From NCBI RefSeq assembly GCF_003335045.1, contig NZ_QOZG01000001.1, positions 496,001 through 560,000 of the forward strand: 64,000 bases of DNA, in the 5' to 3' direction. Both the position numbers and the translations under genes were made by a program. Shown here one piece after another: positions 10,646 to 20,099 of the stretch. The stretch is from Paramesorhizobium salinisoli (lineage in GTDB: Bacteria > Pseudomonadota > Alphaproteobacteria > Rhizobiales > Rhizobiaceae). The notes under the pieces were generated by a model. It did not search any database, had not been told where the DNA came from, and was given only the letters and a program-made list of their open reading frames with translations. Position 1 is the first letter of the stretch. Each line of letters starts with the position of its first letter.

Positions 10646-11422
10646 GTGAAAAGTTTCTTTCGATCCCTCAAGTTCGCCAGATCGCCCCAGCGGGTCCCGA
10701 GACGGCGGCTTTCGATCGATATCTCGCGCGTCGCGGCCTACGCCGTCGGCGACGTGCATGGCTGCTATGACCAGCTCATGACGCTGGAACGCATCATCGT
10801 TGAAGACGCCGGCCAGTTGCCCGGCCCGAAATTGATTGTCATGCTCGGCGATTATGTCGATCGCGGTCCGGCTTCGGCCCAGGTTCTCGAACATCTCCTC
10901 GCCCCGCCGCCCCAGGATTTCCATCGCTTCTGCCTGATGGGCAATCACGAGATGGCCATGCTCGATTATCTCGACGGGCATCTCCCGCTGGAGCGCTGGC
11001 TGCAGATGGGCGCAAGTTCCACCCTGCTCTCCTATGGCATGGATGTGGACCATATGAGGCGGGTCTACCGTTCGCCCCAGGAACTCGACGACAATATCCG
11101 ATCAGCCATTCCCGAAAGGCACAAGAATTTCCTGCGTTCCCTGCCGATCCTGATCGACGCCGGCCCCTTCCTCTTCGTTCATGCGGGCATCAGGCCAGGC
11201 ATACGGCTCGACGAGCAAAAGGACGAAGATCTCCTCTTCATCCGCCGTGATTTTTTGGACAACGCCCATTTACTCGATCGATGGGTGATCCATGGCCATA
11301 CGCCCGTGGAAAAGGCTGAGCCGGATGGGCGGCGGATCAATCTCGATACCGGGGCCTTTTATTCCGGCAAGCTCAGCGCTGCGCGCTTATGGGACAGGAA
11401 GGGCCGCATCCTGTCCACGTGA
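10646..11422 (+). CDS. PPP-family metallophosphoesterase (serine/threonine or bis-nucleoside type phosphatase)
   Basis: 258-aa calcineurin-like phosphoesterase. All three metal-site signatures are intact: GDVHG near residue 37, GDYVDRG near 70 and GNHEMAML near 105. HAGIRPG near 184 and HGHTPVEKA near 216 supply the remaining metal ligands. Start is the GTG at 10646 after GGGGAAG. Related rhizobial proteins are annotated as serine/threonine phosphatases; the actual substrate (phosphoprotein or Ap4A-like) cannot be read from sequence. It ends only six bases from the convergent exoP stop. It could dephosphorylate a neighbouring tyrosine-kinase product, but nothing in the sequence shows that. 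Confidence 0.88.
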   Translation: MKSFFRSLKFARSPQRVPRRRLSIDISRVAAYAVGDVHGCYDQLMTLERIIVEDAGQLPGPKLIVMLGDYVDRGPASAQVLEHLLAPPPQDFHRFCLMGNHEMAMLDYLDGHLPLERWLQMGASSTLLSYGMDVDHMRRVYRSPQELDDNIRSAIPERHKNFLRSLPILIDAGPFLFVHAGIRPGIRLDEQKDEDLLFIRRDFLDNAHLLDRWVIHGHTPVEKAEPDGRRINLDTGAFYSGKLSAARLWDRKGRILST

Positions 11423-11428
11423 ATTCTT

Positions 11429-13756
11429 TCACGATTTGCTCGAAGCGGGGCCTGTATCGTCGAGATAATAGTTTGAATAGCGGTTCATGAAATATTCCGA
11501 GCTTCCATAGGAGCTGTATTTTGCAAGCCGCTTCATGTCGGTCTTGTTGAGGACGACCCCGAGCACCTTCGGCATGATCTGGCCTTCCGACTGCAATATC
11601 GATCTGACGAGCGCACGCGGCGTGACGCCCCATTCCGTCACGACAACGAAACCATCCGCGAGCGGCGCGAAGGCCTTTGAATCGACCACCGGCCCGAGAG
11701 GCGGGAGATCGACGATAATATACTCAAAGAAGCCGCGCGCCTCCTCCAGGAAATTTTTCATGCCGGCGCAGGAAATCAGTTCGCTGGTATGCGACAGGTG
11801 CCGGTGAACCACCGCCGGCAGGATGGCGAGCTTGGTCTTGGCGTCGATCTTGACCGCGCTCTGCCAGGTCAGGTCTCCGACGACCACTTCAACGAGGCCC
11901 TTTTGCGGTGCAAGCGACAGCGCCCGGGTCAGACCCGGATTGCGCAGATCGCCATCGATGAGCAGCGTCTTTGCGCCATTGGCGGCCAAAAGCCCTGCAA
12001 AATTGGCTGCGACCGTCGATTTGCCCTCGTTCGGCAAGGCGGAAATAATACCGATCACCTTGCTTTCCCTACCCTGCAAAACCACATCGGCTGCGACCTT
12101 GGCGTTGCGCAGGGTTTCGGCAAAAGCAGAGGCAGGCGCGTCAATCGCCACGCGCATCATGTTGGTGACACGCGGCGCGGGTCCCTGGTTCTCCGATGAA
12201 GAACCACTGGAACCGGCATCGCCCGAACCGGTGACGACCGGGAGATAACCGAGGAACTTGACGCCGAGCGACGCCCGGACCTCCTCGCCGACCCGGAAAA
12301 ACCGCTCGCTGAATTCTCGCCATGCACCAAGCCCGGCACCGGCGAACATGCCGAGCAGCAGGGATGCCGCGAGGACCATCGTCCGCTTCGGGCTCGACGG
12401 ATCGGTCGGCTTCGATGCGACCGAGATGATCCGAGCCTTGGCGATCGGGAACGACTGTTGCTGCGAAGCTTCCTGATAGCGCTTGAGATAGGTCTGGTAG
12501 AGGTCACTGAGCGCCAGTGACTTCTGCTCCAGTTCCCTGAGCTGGACAAGCGACCGATTTGCCGTGGAGGTCTCGCCGGTCGCCTTTTTCAGGCTCTCCG
12601 CAAGCGACGTCTCGCGCGACCGCGCCACCTCGTACTGGTTGCGCAGGCTGGCCGTCATCTGCTTCAGTTCCTGGAATATCTGTCGTCCGACCTCCTGCTG
12701 CTCGGTGCGAAGACTCACGGCCTGCGGATGCTCCTCGCCATAAAGGCCGGTGATTTCCTGGATGCGCTTGGAGATCGTGAGATAGCGGGTCCGCAGCGTC
12801 GCGATCACCGACGTGTTGGACTGGTCGGAAAGAACGGCGGCGTTGCTGACCGCCGCCTCGGGCCCGCTGTCGATGATGGACTGGTATTGGTTATACTGCG
12901 CCAGCGCCCGCGCCGTATCCGCCTGCGCCAGGATGAACTGGCTGTTGAGATCGGAGAGCTGTTGCTCTGACACCAGCGCGCCCTTGGCCGCGGTGAGGCC
13001 ATTGGCGGCCCTGAAACGCTCGACCGCGAGCGCCGCCTCTTGCGAGCTCTGTTTCAGGTCGACCAGGCGAGCCTGCAGCCATATGGTGGCGCGCTGCGTG
13101 GCATCGAAATTCGCATCGAGCTGATCCGCGAGATAAACATCCGCATAGGCACGCGCGATCCGGCCTGCAAGTTCGGCGTCGTTCGACACATAGCTGAGAT
13201 CGATGACGAAGCTGCGTCCTTGCCGTTCGACATTCACATTGCCCTGGAGAATCGACGCCGCATATCCGCGCCGCACCGCCGGATTGGACATGTCGGCGCC
13301 TGTCGCTTCTCCTCCGCCAAACATGCTGATCAGACTGCGCGCGGCGCCTTTGACACGCGAAACCAGCGAACGCGGCGGGTTCATGAATATCTCATTATCG
13401 GCCAGTTGCGCACGATCCACCACCTTGGCGGCGAGTTCGGCCGATTTCAGGATCGCAATCTGGCTCAAAATGGTGGCGTCGGTCTGCGCATTGGCGGGCG
13501 CGGGCGACGGCTCGTCGGCCATTTTGCCGAGATTGTCGTCAAGCAGGATGCTCGTCGAAGCCGTGTAATAGGAGGTCGAGAAAACCAGACTGAGAATGCC
13601 GAGCAGGAGCCCGAGCCCGGCAACAATGGCGACGGTCCTTGCCTGCCGCTTGGCCATGGCAAGCAGATGTTCGATATCGATGAAATTGTCGGCATCCGAC
13701 TGCCCCTTCGCGTTTACCGCGAGCCTGCCGTTAAACGGAAGATTGCCTTGATGCAT
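11429..13756 (-). CDS. exoP: ExoP: succinoglycan polysaccharide co-polymerase with BY-kinase domain
   Basis: 775-aa inner-membrane protein controlling chain length and export of succinoglycan. Wzz domain: TM1 at about 42-62, a periplasmic region with coiled coil at about 220-430, then the proline-rich PTDPSSPKR with GMFAGAGLG in TM2 at about 450-478. The cytoplasmic bacterial tyrosine-kinase domain carries Walker A LPNEGKST (near 574-581), Walker A' LLIDGDLRNP (near 598-607) and Walker B IIVDLPPLGP (near 680). The C-terminal tail holds a tyrosine cluster (YSSYGSSEYF...YSNYY, 747-764), the autophosphorylation sites in homologues. Last gene of the exoH-K-L-A-M-O-N-P run. Confidence 0.95.
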   Translation of the reverse strand: MHQGNLPFNGRLAVNAKGQSDADNFIDIEHLLAMAKRQARTVAIVAGLGLLLGILSLVFSTSYYTASTSILLDDNLGKMADEPSPAPANAQTDATILSQIAILKSAELAAKVVDRAQLADNEIFMNPPRSLVSRVKGAARSLISMFGGGEATGADMSNPAVRRGYAASILQGNVNVERQGRSFVIDLSYVSNDAELAGRIARAYADVYLADQLDANFDATQRATIWLQARLVDLKQSSQEAALAVERFRAANGLTAAKGALVSEQQLSDLNSQFILAQADTARALAQYNQYQSIIDSGPEAAVSNAAVLSDQSNTSVIATLRTRYLTISKRIQEITGLYGEEHPQAVSLRTEQQEVGRQIFQELKQMTASLRNQYEVARSRETSLAESLKKATGETSTANRSLVQLRELEQKSLALSDLYQTYLKRYQEASQQQSFPIAKARIISVASKPTDPSSPKRTMVLAASLLLGMFAGAGLGAWREFSERFFRVGEEVRASLGVKFLGYLPVVTGSGDAGSSGSSSENQGPAPRVTNMMRVAIDAPASAFAETLRNAKVAADVVLQGRESKVIGIISALPNEGKSTVAANFAGLLAANGAKTLLIDGDLRNPGLTRALSLAPQKGLVEVVVGDLTWQSAVKIDAKTKLAILPAVVHRHLSHTSELISCAGMKNFLEEARGFFEYIIVDLPPLGPVVDSKAFAPLADGFVVVTEWGVTPRALVRSILQSEGQIMPKVLGVVLNKTDMKRLAKYSSYGSSEYFMNRYSNYYLDDTGPASSKS

Positions 13757-13835
13757 GATACCGCCAATTCTTTTATACGCAGTTCAGATAATGAGAGCGC
13801 GGCCCGGACCAGATTGAGGGCCGCGCCCGAGTTGC

Positions 13836-14732
13836 TTATGCCGCTTCGGTTGCCGGCTCGTGTGACAGGATGATATCGCGCAGCGACTCGAATACCTGAC
13901 CACTGATATCCGCCCGCGCCAGCGCAAAAGCCACATTGGCTTCGATGAAGCCTTCCTTCGATCCGCAATCGAAAGTCCGGCCTTCGAAGGGAAAAGCGAA
14001 GAAATCCTGAGCTTCTGAAAGGCGCAGCATGGCATCGGTCAACTGAATCTCGTTACCCGCGCCGCGTTCCTGGTTTTCCAGTATATCAAAAATATCGGGC
14101 TGAAGGATATAGCGCCCGTTGATGTAGTAGTTCGACGGGGCAACGGACGGCGCCGGCTTTTCCACCATGCCGGTGATCTCGAAGCCCTTGCCGATATCGC
14201 GTCCCTTGGCGACGATACCGTATTTGTTCGTCTCGGACGGATCGCATTGCTCTACCGCAATCAGGTTTCCGCCGGTGCGGTTGTAGAGATCCATCATGCC
14301 GGCCAGGCAACCGCGCGCGCCGAATGTCACCATGTCGGGCAAAAGAAGCGCAAAGGGTTCGTCGCCGATGATGTCGCGGGCACACCAGACGGCATGTCCC
14401 AGTCCGAGCGGCGATTGCTGGCGCGTAAAGCTCGTGCTCCCGGCTTTCGGCAGAAGGCGTTGCAAAGAGGCAAGCTGCTCCAGCTTGCCGGACTCCGTGA
14501 GTGTAGAGATGAGTTCCGGCTGGATATCGAAATAGTCCTCGATTGCCGCCTTGTTGCGGCCGGTGACGAAGACGATATGCTCGATCCCGGCCTCGAAAGC
14601 TTCATCGACGGCATATTGGACCACCGGACGATCCACGATCGTCAACATTTCCTTTGGCATGGATTTGGTCGCGGGAAGAAATCGCGTACCTAGCCCGGCA
14701 ACCGGAATGATGGCTTTCTTGACGTTCTTCAT
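13836..14732 (-). CDS. exoN: UTP--glucose-1-phosphate uridylyltransferase (ExoN/GalU)
   Basis: 298 aa. Makes UDP-glucose from UTP and glucose-1-phosphate, the donor for all seven succinoglycan sugars once part of it is epimerised to UDP-galactose. Nucleotidyltransferase signature [20 protein letters not shown] is at residues 9-28, followed by [17 protein letters not shown] (near 167) and the metal/sugar-binding FDCGSKEGF near 258-266 are typical of GalU. Its place between exoO and exoP is that of exoN in S. meliloti, so I use that name; functionally it equals GalU. The 79-bp gap to exoP shows no obvious terminator. Confidence 0.93.
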   Translation of the reverse strand: MKNVKKAIIPVAGLGTRFLPATKSMPKEMLTIVDRPVVQYAVDEAFEAGIEHIVFVTGRNKAAIEDYFDIQPELISTLTESGKLEQLASLQRLLPKAGSTSFTRQQSPLGLGHAVWCARDIIGDEPFALLLPDMVTFGARGCLAGMMDLYNRTGGNLIAVEQCDPSETNKYGIVAKGRDIGKGFEITGMVEKPAPSVAPSNYYINGRYILQPDIFDILENQERGAGNEIQLTDAMLRLSEAQDFFAFPFEGRTFDCGSKEGFIEANVAFALARADISGQVFESLRDIILSHEPATEAA

Positions 14733-14835
14733 CGAAATTCCCTTTTCGTTCGAGAGCGGAAGAAAATGCGTTTACTGTTCAAGCCCCACCACCTGTTTCA
14801 CGAGCGAAGTCATCGCTCCTGATTCAATATCCAAC

Positions 14836-15786
14836 TCAACCCGATCTTTGTAGCGTAACCGATGGCATCAGCCGCTTCAGGCGCACCGCGATCGGCATCG
14901 ACAGATGGCGCAGCGCCACCGGATCGCTGAGCGCGACCTTGATGATCTCCTTGAACGACCGGCGCTTGATATGCCCGACCAGAGAGATGAAGGATCGCGC
15001 TTCCTCGAGGCTTCGCGTCCGCCGTGCCTGGGCGGCTCTCGCCTCTGCATCGAGTTCGAATGTCTCGACAAATTTCCGGTCCGCCTCCAGCATGGAGGTG
15101 ACATGGTGCAATTCGAGGACCCGTGAGATCGACCCGGAACGAAGATGATAGATGTATCCGACCGCAGGCTCGGCCACTAGTCTGGCGCCCTTTGCCAGGG
15201 TGGACGCCAGGAAAATATAGTCCTCTCCGATGCGCAACCCTTCGTCGTAGCGCAGATTATGCGCTTCGATGAAAGCGCGCTCGAATATCGGCTTCATATA
15301 GCCGAAATTGAAGGTGGATTTGAAAACGCGGTTCGACGCAATGAAGTCTGCAAGCGTGATCTCCCGGATATTAGCCAGGCGCCCGGCAGGAAACATTGTT
15401 TCCCCCCTCGTCTCGCCTTCGCCGATCACCTCGATATTATCGACCACGGCTTGCGCACCGGCGTTCTCGGCCCGCGCGATCATCCGGGCCATGCGATCGG
15501 GAAGAACCGCATCATCGGCATCGAGCACCGCAATCCAACGTCCCCTGGCGACTGCAAGCGCTGCGTTGCGCGCACCGCCGGGGCCGCTATTCTCGGCCAG
15601 CGTCACCACATGAACCTGGGTTGCCGGAAATGTCGCGGCGATTGCCGCGGTGCGATCGGTCGACCGGTCGTTCGCGACGATGATTTCAACGCTGACGCCG
15701 CGCTGCGCCAGCGCGCTTTCGATGGCACGGCCGATCGTCTCCTCGGCATTATAGACGGCGATGATGAAGGTGACGTCAGGTTGCAC
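14836..15786 (-). CDS. exoO: ExoO: succinoglycan family-2 glucosyltransferase
   Basis: GT-A fold family-2 glycosyltransferase: TFIIAVYNAEETIGRAIESA at the N-terminus, NDRSTDRT near 43, the metal-binding VLDADDAV near 93, and LRIGEDYIF near 198 that holds the catalytic acid. By order and similarity it corresponds to ExoO, which adds a beta-1,6 glucose to the lipid-linked chain in S. meliloti. I choose the GTG at 15784-15786, which has AGCGGAGG seven bases before it. The ATG at 15828 would overlap exoM by 53 bases and has no good site. Cytoplasmic face of the inner membrane. Confidence 0.88.
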   Translation of the reverse strand: MQPDVTFIIAVYNAEETIGRAIESALAQRGVSVEIIVANDRSTDRTAAIAATFPATQVHVVTLAENSGPGGARNAALAVARGRWIAVLDADDAVLPDRMARMIARAENAGAQAVVDNIEVIGEGETRGETMFPAGRLANIREITLADFIASNRVFKSTFNFGYMKPIFERAFIEAHNLRYDEGLRIGEDYIFLASTLAKGARLVAEPAVGYIYHLRSGSISRVLELHHVTSMLEADRKFVETFELDAEARAAQARRTRSLEEARSFISLVGHIKRRSFKEIIKVALSDPVALRHLSMPIAVRLKRLMPSVTLQRSG

Positions 15787-16756
15787 GGGATTTGCCTCCG
15801 CTGGCCGGCGCCATGGCTGTTTCGCCATATTGCTGGATTTCCCGTATGCCCATAAGGCCGCTGATCACACCCACATGCATGATGCCGCGCAGGAGCGAAC
15901 GGTTGCGACGGGTCGCAGATAAAACCGTAACCAGTGCCGCAGCGAAACTATAAAAAGCCTTCGCCGCAGCAAGGACGATCTGCCTCGCAAGACCAAGGCC
16001 CGTAACCTTCCGGCATATGAGCCGCCCATGCGTCTGGCCGACGCGGAAGCGCCGCTTGGCCAGCCATGAAAACCGCGCCCGCCCCGCCGGAACAGGCTCA
16101 TGCACCCACGCTTCCGGCGCATAGGCGATCTTGCCGCCCGCCTCGCGAAGCTCGGAAAAAAATTGCGTATCCTCACCACCGCTGCGCCCCAGCGCCAGGC
16201 TGAAGCGCCGCCCGGCGACGCAAGGCGCGGCGCGCCGCAAAAGAACATTGCACGTATAACCGGTGCGGATTTCACCTCCGACCCAGACAGGGAAGGTCGA
16301 GTGGAAATCTCCCTGGCTCATCCAACGCGGCGCCTCCTCGCCATAGGATGCTCGCACAGGCCCCAGCACCGCATCGGCATTCCCGTCAAGCGCGGCGGCC
16401 AGGAGATAGGCCAGCCAATCCTCGGAAGCCGTTTCGTCATCGTCGATGAAGGCGATGAAATCACCATTGCTCGCATCGAGGCAGGCATTGCGGGCGATCG
16501 ATATGTTCGAGGCGGGACTATGGATATAGCGCAGTTCGAAGGGCAGCGATGGCGCGAGTTGCGCGACAAGCTCCCTCGCACTTGGTTCGACGTCATTGTC
16601 GGCGATGATGATGCGAATGCTGCAATTCTCCGGCACCACCTGACGGGCGAGCGAACGCAAGGTCGCCTCCAGTTCCCTGCGGCGATAGGTGCAGACGCCG
16701 ATATCGATCCGAAAGCCCGCCCCCCTACTTTCCGTCACTCCGGTGAGGCCGCTCAT
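15776..16756 (-). CDS. exoM: ExoM: succinoglycan family-2 glucosyltransferase
   Basis: 326 aa. The N-terminus IDIGVCTYRRRELEATLRSL, NISIARN near 103 and AFIDDDETASEDW near 119-131 closely match S. meliloti ExoM as I remember it, as do GDFHST...EIRTGYTCN and WLAKRRFR-GQTHGRL. ExoM adds the fourth sugar (beta-1,4 glucose). A hydrophobic C-terminal region suggests membrane association. Its ATG overlaps the exoA stop by four bases (ATGA); its own end overlaps the exoO start by about 11 bases. Tight coupling through exoA-M-O supports a single operon. Confidence 0.94.
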   Translation of the reverse strand: MSGLTGVTESRGAGFRIDIGVCTYRRRELEATLRSLARQVVPENCSIRIIIADNDVEPSARELVAQLAPSLPFELRYIHSPASNISIARNACLDASNGDFIAFIDDDETASEDWLAYLLAAALDGNADAVLGPVRASYGEEAPRWMSQGDFHSTFPVWVGGEIRTGYTCNVLLRRAAPCVAGRRFSLALGRSGGEDTQFFSELREAGGKIAYAPEAWVHEPVPAGRARFSWLAKRRFRVGQTHGRLICRKVTGLGLARQIVLAAAKAFYSFAAALVTVLSATRRNRSLLRGIMHVGVISGLMGIREIQQYGETAMAPASGGKSRAT

Positions 16757-17796
16757 GACGGCGTGTCCGTGCGTTTGCGGAAACGAAGCAATTGCAGCCA
16801 GAAACCCGTGGACCAGGCAAGATGCATGATCATTGCCGAGATCGCGGCAAGCGGGCCATAGGGGTTGCGCTCACCGACCGCCATCCAGACGCCATAGCCG
16901 AGGCAGATCGCCACCCACAGGAAAGCAGGAACCGCAGCCGACCAGTGGAGAACGGCAAGGAAGGTCCCCGCCACGACAGGCAAAACCATCAGCGGCAAAG
17001 TCTGTCGAAGCTTCGGAACGATCCTGTGCTTCAGGAGGTTCTTTGCCCTGCCTCTGCCATAGCCGACATATTGCCGGAAGAGCTGGGAAGCCGTGGATCT
17101 GGGATAATAGATCATCAGCGTTCTGTCGGTCATCCAGATGCGGAAGCCCGCCTTGGCCAGCCGGTAATCGAGCTCGGCATCCTCATTGTGTGTGAAGGTC
17201 TCGTCATAGCCGCCGAACTGCCGAAAGGCCGCGATGCGCATCAGCGCGTGATGGCCATGATCGGTCCAATGGCCTTTCGCGCCGTGGCGGTGCTTGGCGC
17301 CGCCATTGCCCAGCTTGGAATTCTGCGCCGAAGCCGTGGCCTTCTGGAACGTGCTGAAACCCTGCGTCGCCATGGCGACGACAACGGAATCCGCGCCCTT
17401 CGCCTCCGCCTCCTCGATAAGCCGTTCGCAATAATCGTCGGGATATTCCCCATGCGCATCGATGCGGATGAAATAATCGTAGCCATCGCCGTAGGTGGCC
17501 ACCGCTAGATTGATCGCCGCGCTCTGGATCCGCTTTTCATTGTGCAGGAGAACGATACGGGGATTGCGTCGCATGATGTCTTCGACGATCTGCACCGTGC
17601 CGTCAGTGCTGCCGCCATCGGCGACGACGATCTTCATGTCATGTCGTTCGGCGTCGAGACTGAATTGTTCGAGCAGGGCGCCGATATGCCTGGTCTCGTT
17701 CAGGCAGGGGATGATGACGAGGCATCGACCGGCAAAACTCGGCTCTGTGGTATCCGGCACGGCTGTTCCCTCTCCTGTTTTCATCTTGGTCCCCAT
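16753..17796 (-). CDS. exoA: ExoA: succinoglycan family-2 glucosyltransferase
   Basis: 347-aa family-2 glycosyltransferase: LVIIPCLNETRHIGALLEQF near residue 23, ADGGSTDGT near 58, IRIDAHGEYP near 110 with the metal-binding DAH, and HNEDAELDYRLAKAG near 200. C-terminal hydrophobic segments (about 265-335) anchor it to the inner membrane. It matches ExoA, which adds the second sugar (beta-1,3 glucose) after ExoY. The frame opens at 17859, but that start would overlap exoL by 44 bases; the ATG at 17796, after AGGGACGA, fits better (17784 is a second option). Confidence 0.93.
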   Translation of the reverse strand: MGTKMKTGEGTAVPDTTEPSFAGRCLVIIPCLNETRHIGALLEQFSLDAERHDMKIVVADGGSTDGTVQIVEDIMRRNPRIVLLHNEKRIQSAAINLAVATYGDGYDYFIRIDAHGEYPDDYCERLIEEAEAKGADSVVVAMATQGFSTFQKATASAQNSKLGNGGAKHRHGAKGHWTDHGHHALMRIAAFRQFGGYDETFTHNEDAELDYRLAKAGFRIWMTDRTLMIYYPRSTASQLFRQYVGYGRGRAKNLLKHRIVPKLRQTLPLMVLPVVAGTFLAVLHWSAAVPAFLWVAICLGYGVWMAVGERNPYGPLAAISAMIMHLAWSTGFWLQLLRFRKRTDTPS

Positions 17797-17815
17797 TCGT
17801 CCCTGGCTCGCCAAT

Positions 17816-19012
17816 TCAGGCCGCAACCTGAACGACGGCGCCATGGCCCATCGGCGCAAGCTGGCGCAGGCGACCTACCAACGCGCTGCAATCATCTTCG
17901 TTGCACACCCACTTTCGGGTGTCCTGCGCGGCAACCCTTGCGCGCGCATGTTCATAACTTTTCCCATCCAGCCGATCGAACAGCGCGGTGAGTTCGCCGA
18001 CATCGGGCCTGGACAGCACGTAGCCGATGTCGAGCTCCTTCAGGAAAAGCGACGTCTCCGTCCCCTGCATGGCGATGGGCACGCAATGGTAGCGGCAGCC
18101 CTCGTAAAGCCGGTTGGGCAGCAGCCAATCCGAATTCTGCCCTGCCTCAAAAAAATCGATGGCCCAGGAGAAATGCACCTCACCATAGATGCGGGGCAAA
18201 TCCTCCGGGTTGCGGTAAGAACCATGGAACTGCATGAACGGCTCGGCCGCGACAAAACCGTCGAAATCATCGAATTCCGTATAGGCTGGCCGCCCACGCA
18301 GGATTATCTCCACCCTGCCCTCCATCCGGCGCGAGAATTGCGACAGGAGTTCAAGGGAACGACGGCAGCGCAAAGCGCCGAACCAGCCGATCTTCCACGG
18401 CTCGCCCGCAGCAGGCCCTGCACCAGGTAAAGACGACGGCGCAATCTTCTGTTCCGGACCCCGCCCGAGTTCCAGCACCTTGTTTTCAACCAGTTCGACA
18501 GGCATGCCCATCTGGCCGAAGGGCTCGAAATATTGCCTGACAAAGGCAGGCGACGACGTGATGAGGAGCGATGCGTTGCGAGCAAACGCGCGCTCCGCCG
18601 AACGTATCGCCCTACCCGCCAAATCCCGCCTGAGAAGAAGGCGGTGCACGTCGAGGCATTCATAGACGATCGAGACATCCTCTGCCCCGCCCGAAAAGAT
18701 CGCTCGCGCCCGATTGGCCAGCGCCAGCATTTCCAGATTGCGGCCGATGATGACGTCGGGCTTCGCCACATTCTTCAGCGTTGTTCCGAGGGATAACGCC
18801 GCCTGGGCTATGGCCGCAAGGCGCTGGGCGAACCGCCCATCGCTGGTCTTGCCGAGATCGATGGGCATCACTCCCGCAACCTCCGCGATGGGATCATGGC
18901 TGCGCCTGAAGCCGGCCAGCGTCACAGCCGCACCACCCACCTGCAGCATCACCACACGGCGACGGACGGCAGGGTCGGAAAGATCATGCACCAGGTACAG
19001 GACTTGCAGCAT
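17816..19012 (-). CDS. exoL: ExoL: succinoglycan glucosyltransferase
   Basis: 398-aa GT-B type glycosyltransferase. It begins LQVLYLVHDLSDPAVRRRV; a C-terminal donor-binding half shows WKIGWFGALRCRRSLELL near 245 and LPNRLYEGCRYHCVPIA near 333, where the glutamate of the LYEG motif contacts the donor nucleotide. ExoL adds the third sugar (beta-1,4 glucose) in S. meliloti. The position between exoK and exoA supports the name. Start at 19012 follows GGGGAATGATTTC; the frame is open 37 codons further up. A 240-bp gap with two copies of the TTGCAGCGCA motif precedes it, so it may have its own promoter. Confidence 0.9.
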   Translation of the reverse strand: MLQVLYLVHDLSDPAVRRRVVMLQVGGAAVTLAGFRRSHDPIAEVAGVMPIDLGKTSDGRFAQRLAAIAQAALSLGTTLKNVAKPDVIIGRNLEMLALANRARAIFSGGAEDVSIVYECLDVHRLLLRRDLAGRAIRSAERAFARNASLLITSSPAFVRQYFEPFGQMGMPVELVENKVLELGRGPEQKIAPSSLPGAGPAAGEPWKIGWFGALRCRRSLELLSQFSRRMEGRVEIILRGRPAYTEFDDFDGFVAAEPFMQFHGSYRNPEDLPRIYGEVHFSWAIDFFEAGQNSDWLLPNRLYEGCRYHCVPIAMQGTETSLFLKELDIGYVLSRPDVGELTALFDRLDGKSYEHARARVAAQDTRKWVCNEDDCSALVGRLRQLAPMGHGAVVQVAA

Positions 19013-19151
19013 GAAATCATTCCCCAGTTGATCTGGAGCACGCCCGGGAAATGCGTAGCGGCTTTCCACCGGACTTGCATAAGTCAAAGGAATAGAGCGG
19101 CCCACAATTCCAAAACAGGACACGCTCCGGATAGGTTAATACAGCCTGTGC

Positions 19152-19161
19152 TGCGCTGCAA
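19152..19161 (-). promoter_or_regulatory. exo-cluster motif copy 1 (exoL upstream region)
   Basis: TTGCAGCGCA on the minus strand, 140 bp before the exoL start, in the exoK-exoL gap. One of eight intergenic copies of a YTGCANYGCA-like motif around the exo and CDP-sugar operons. Confidence 0.5.
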
Positions 19162-19239
19162 CATTGGCGTTCAACGCAACACCGACCATTTATCGAGGAA
19201 GTTTACCATGTATTGCTCGATGCCCATAAAAGATTTATG

Positions 19240-19249
19240 TTGCAGCGCA
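19240..19249 (+). promoter_or_regulatory. exo-cluster motif copy 2 (exoL upstream region)
   Basis: TTGCAGCGCA followed by ATATTATTT, just after the exoK stop. Inverted relative to copy 1 and 78 bp from it. Confidence 0.5.
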
Positions 19250-19252
19250 ATA

Positions 19253-20068
19253 TTATTTGAGCGAACAAGCAACGGATTCCGGAAACTGGCATGGATCGCC
19301 GGGCGCCGTGAACGCGACGCGGGTGAACTGCGCCGCGACGGGTTCCGCCGGGTCGCTGAACTTTCCAAGCCATGATGTCAGCGTGTCGCTGGCCCAAAGG
19401 CTGAGATAAATCTTCTGCGCATGCGTCGGCAGCGCCGCCGGGTTTGCAACGGTGTGGACCAACTTGCCATCGATGTAATAGCGCAGCCGGTCCTTTTCCC
19501 AGACAAAGGCATAGTCGTTGAATGCCGTATCCGCATTGCCGGGCACCGGCACCAGCTTCTCATTGCCACCCTTGCCGTTGACATAACTGTTCAGCTGGAC
19601 GGTAGAGGGATCCTTCCCCAGAAATTCGAAATCGATTTCGTCCCAGGGCTGTTTGTGGGTTGGTCCGATATAGGTGAAGAAGCCGGTATTGAACCCGGAG
19701 CCCTTCACCGCCTTGATGCGGGCTTCGTAGGTGCCGTAGCCGAAGCGCGCATGGGTTTGGATCTCGGCGCAGGCGTGCTTGCGATCCTTCGTTTCCTTGC
19801 GCACAAAGCCCAGGCTGAGTGTTCCGTCGGCCACCTTCACCTGGTCCGCAGCCCAGGTGCAATTCTGGTGGTCGCCATTGGCCCAGCCGTCGGAAATGTA
19901 CCAGCGCTTCTTGTCAAGGCTGGAGAAGGTTTCAACGAAGGACTTTCCTGTTTCCTGGCCTGCCACCAGACCGGACTCTTGCGCCTGCAAAGGAGAAACC
20001 GGCGCCATGCCCAAGGCAAAAAGGGCCAGGACGGTCGGAAACGGACGGATCGAGCTCAAAATCGTCAT
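19253..20068 (-). CDS. exoK: ExoK: secreted GH16 endo-beta-glycanase
   Basis: 271 aa. Starts with a signal peptide (FPTVLALFALGMAPVSPLQA, cleavage near 29). Glycoside hydrolase family 16: the catalytic EIDFEFLG near residue 148 gives the nucleophile and acid/base glutamates of the E-x-D-x-E motif. GYGTYEARIKA, FFTYIGP, NDYAFVWEKDRLRYYIDG and the cysteine-containing CQFPESVAC tail match S. meliloti ExoK. It cleaves nascent succinoglycan to the low-molecular-weight form. Two cysteine pairs suit the periplasm. Start at 20068 rather than 20155, since the signal peptide begins there. Downstream of exoH by 31 bp. Confidence 0.94.
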   Translation of the reverse strand: MTILSSIRPFPTVLALFALGMAPVSPLQAQESGLVAGQETGKSFVETFSSLDKKRWYISDGWANGDHQNCTWAADQVKVADGTLSLGFVRKETKDRKHACAEIQTHARFGYGTYEARIKAVKGSGFNTGFFTYIGPTHKQPWDEIDFEFLGKDPSTVQLNSYVNGKGGNEKLVPVPGNADTAFNDYAFVWEKDRLRYYIDGKLVHTVANPAALPTHAQKIYLSLWASDTLTSWLGKFSDPAEPVAAQFTRVAFTAPGDPCQFPESVACSLK

Positions 20069-20099
20069 AGCAGTTCCTTTTTGAAAGACGGAAAATACA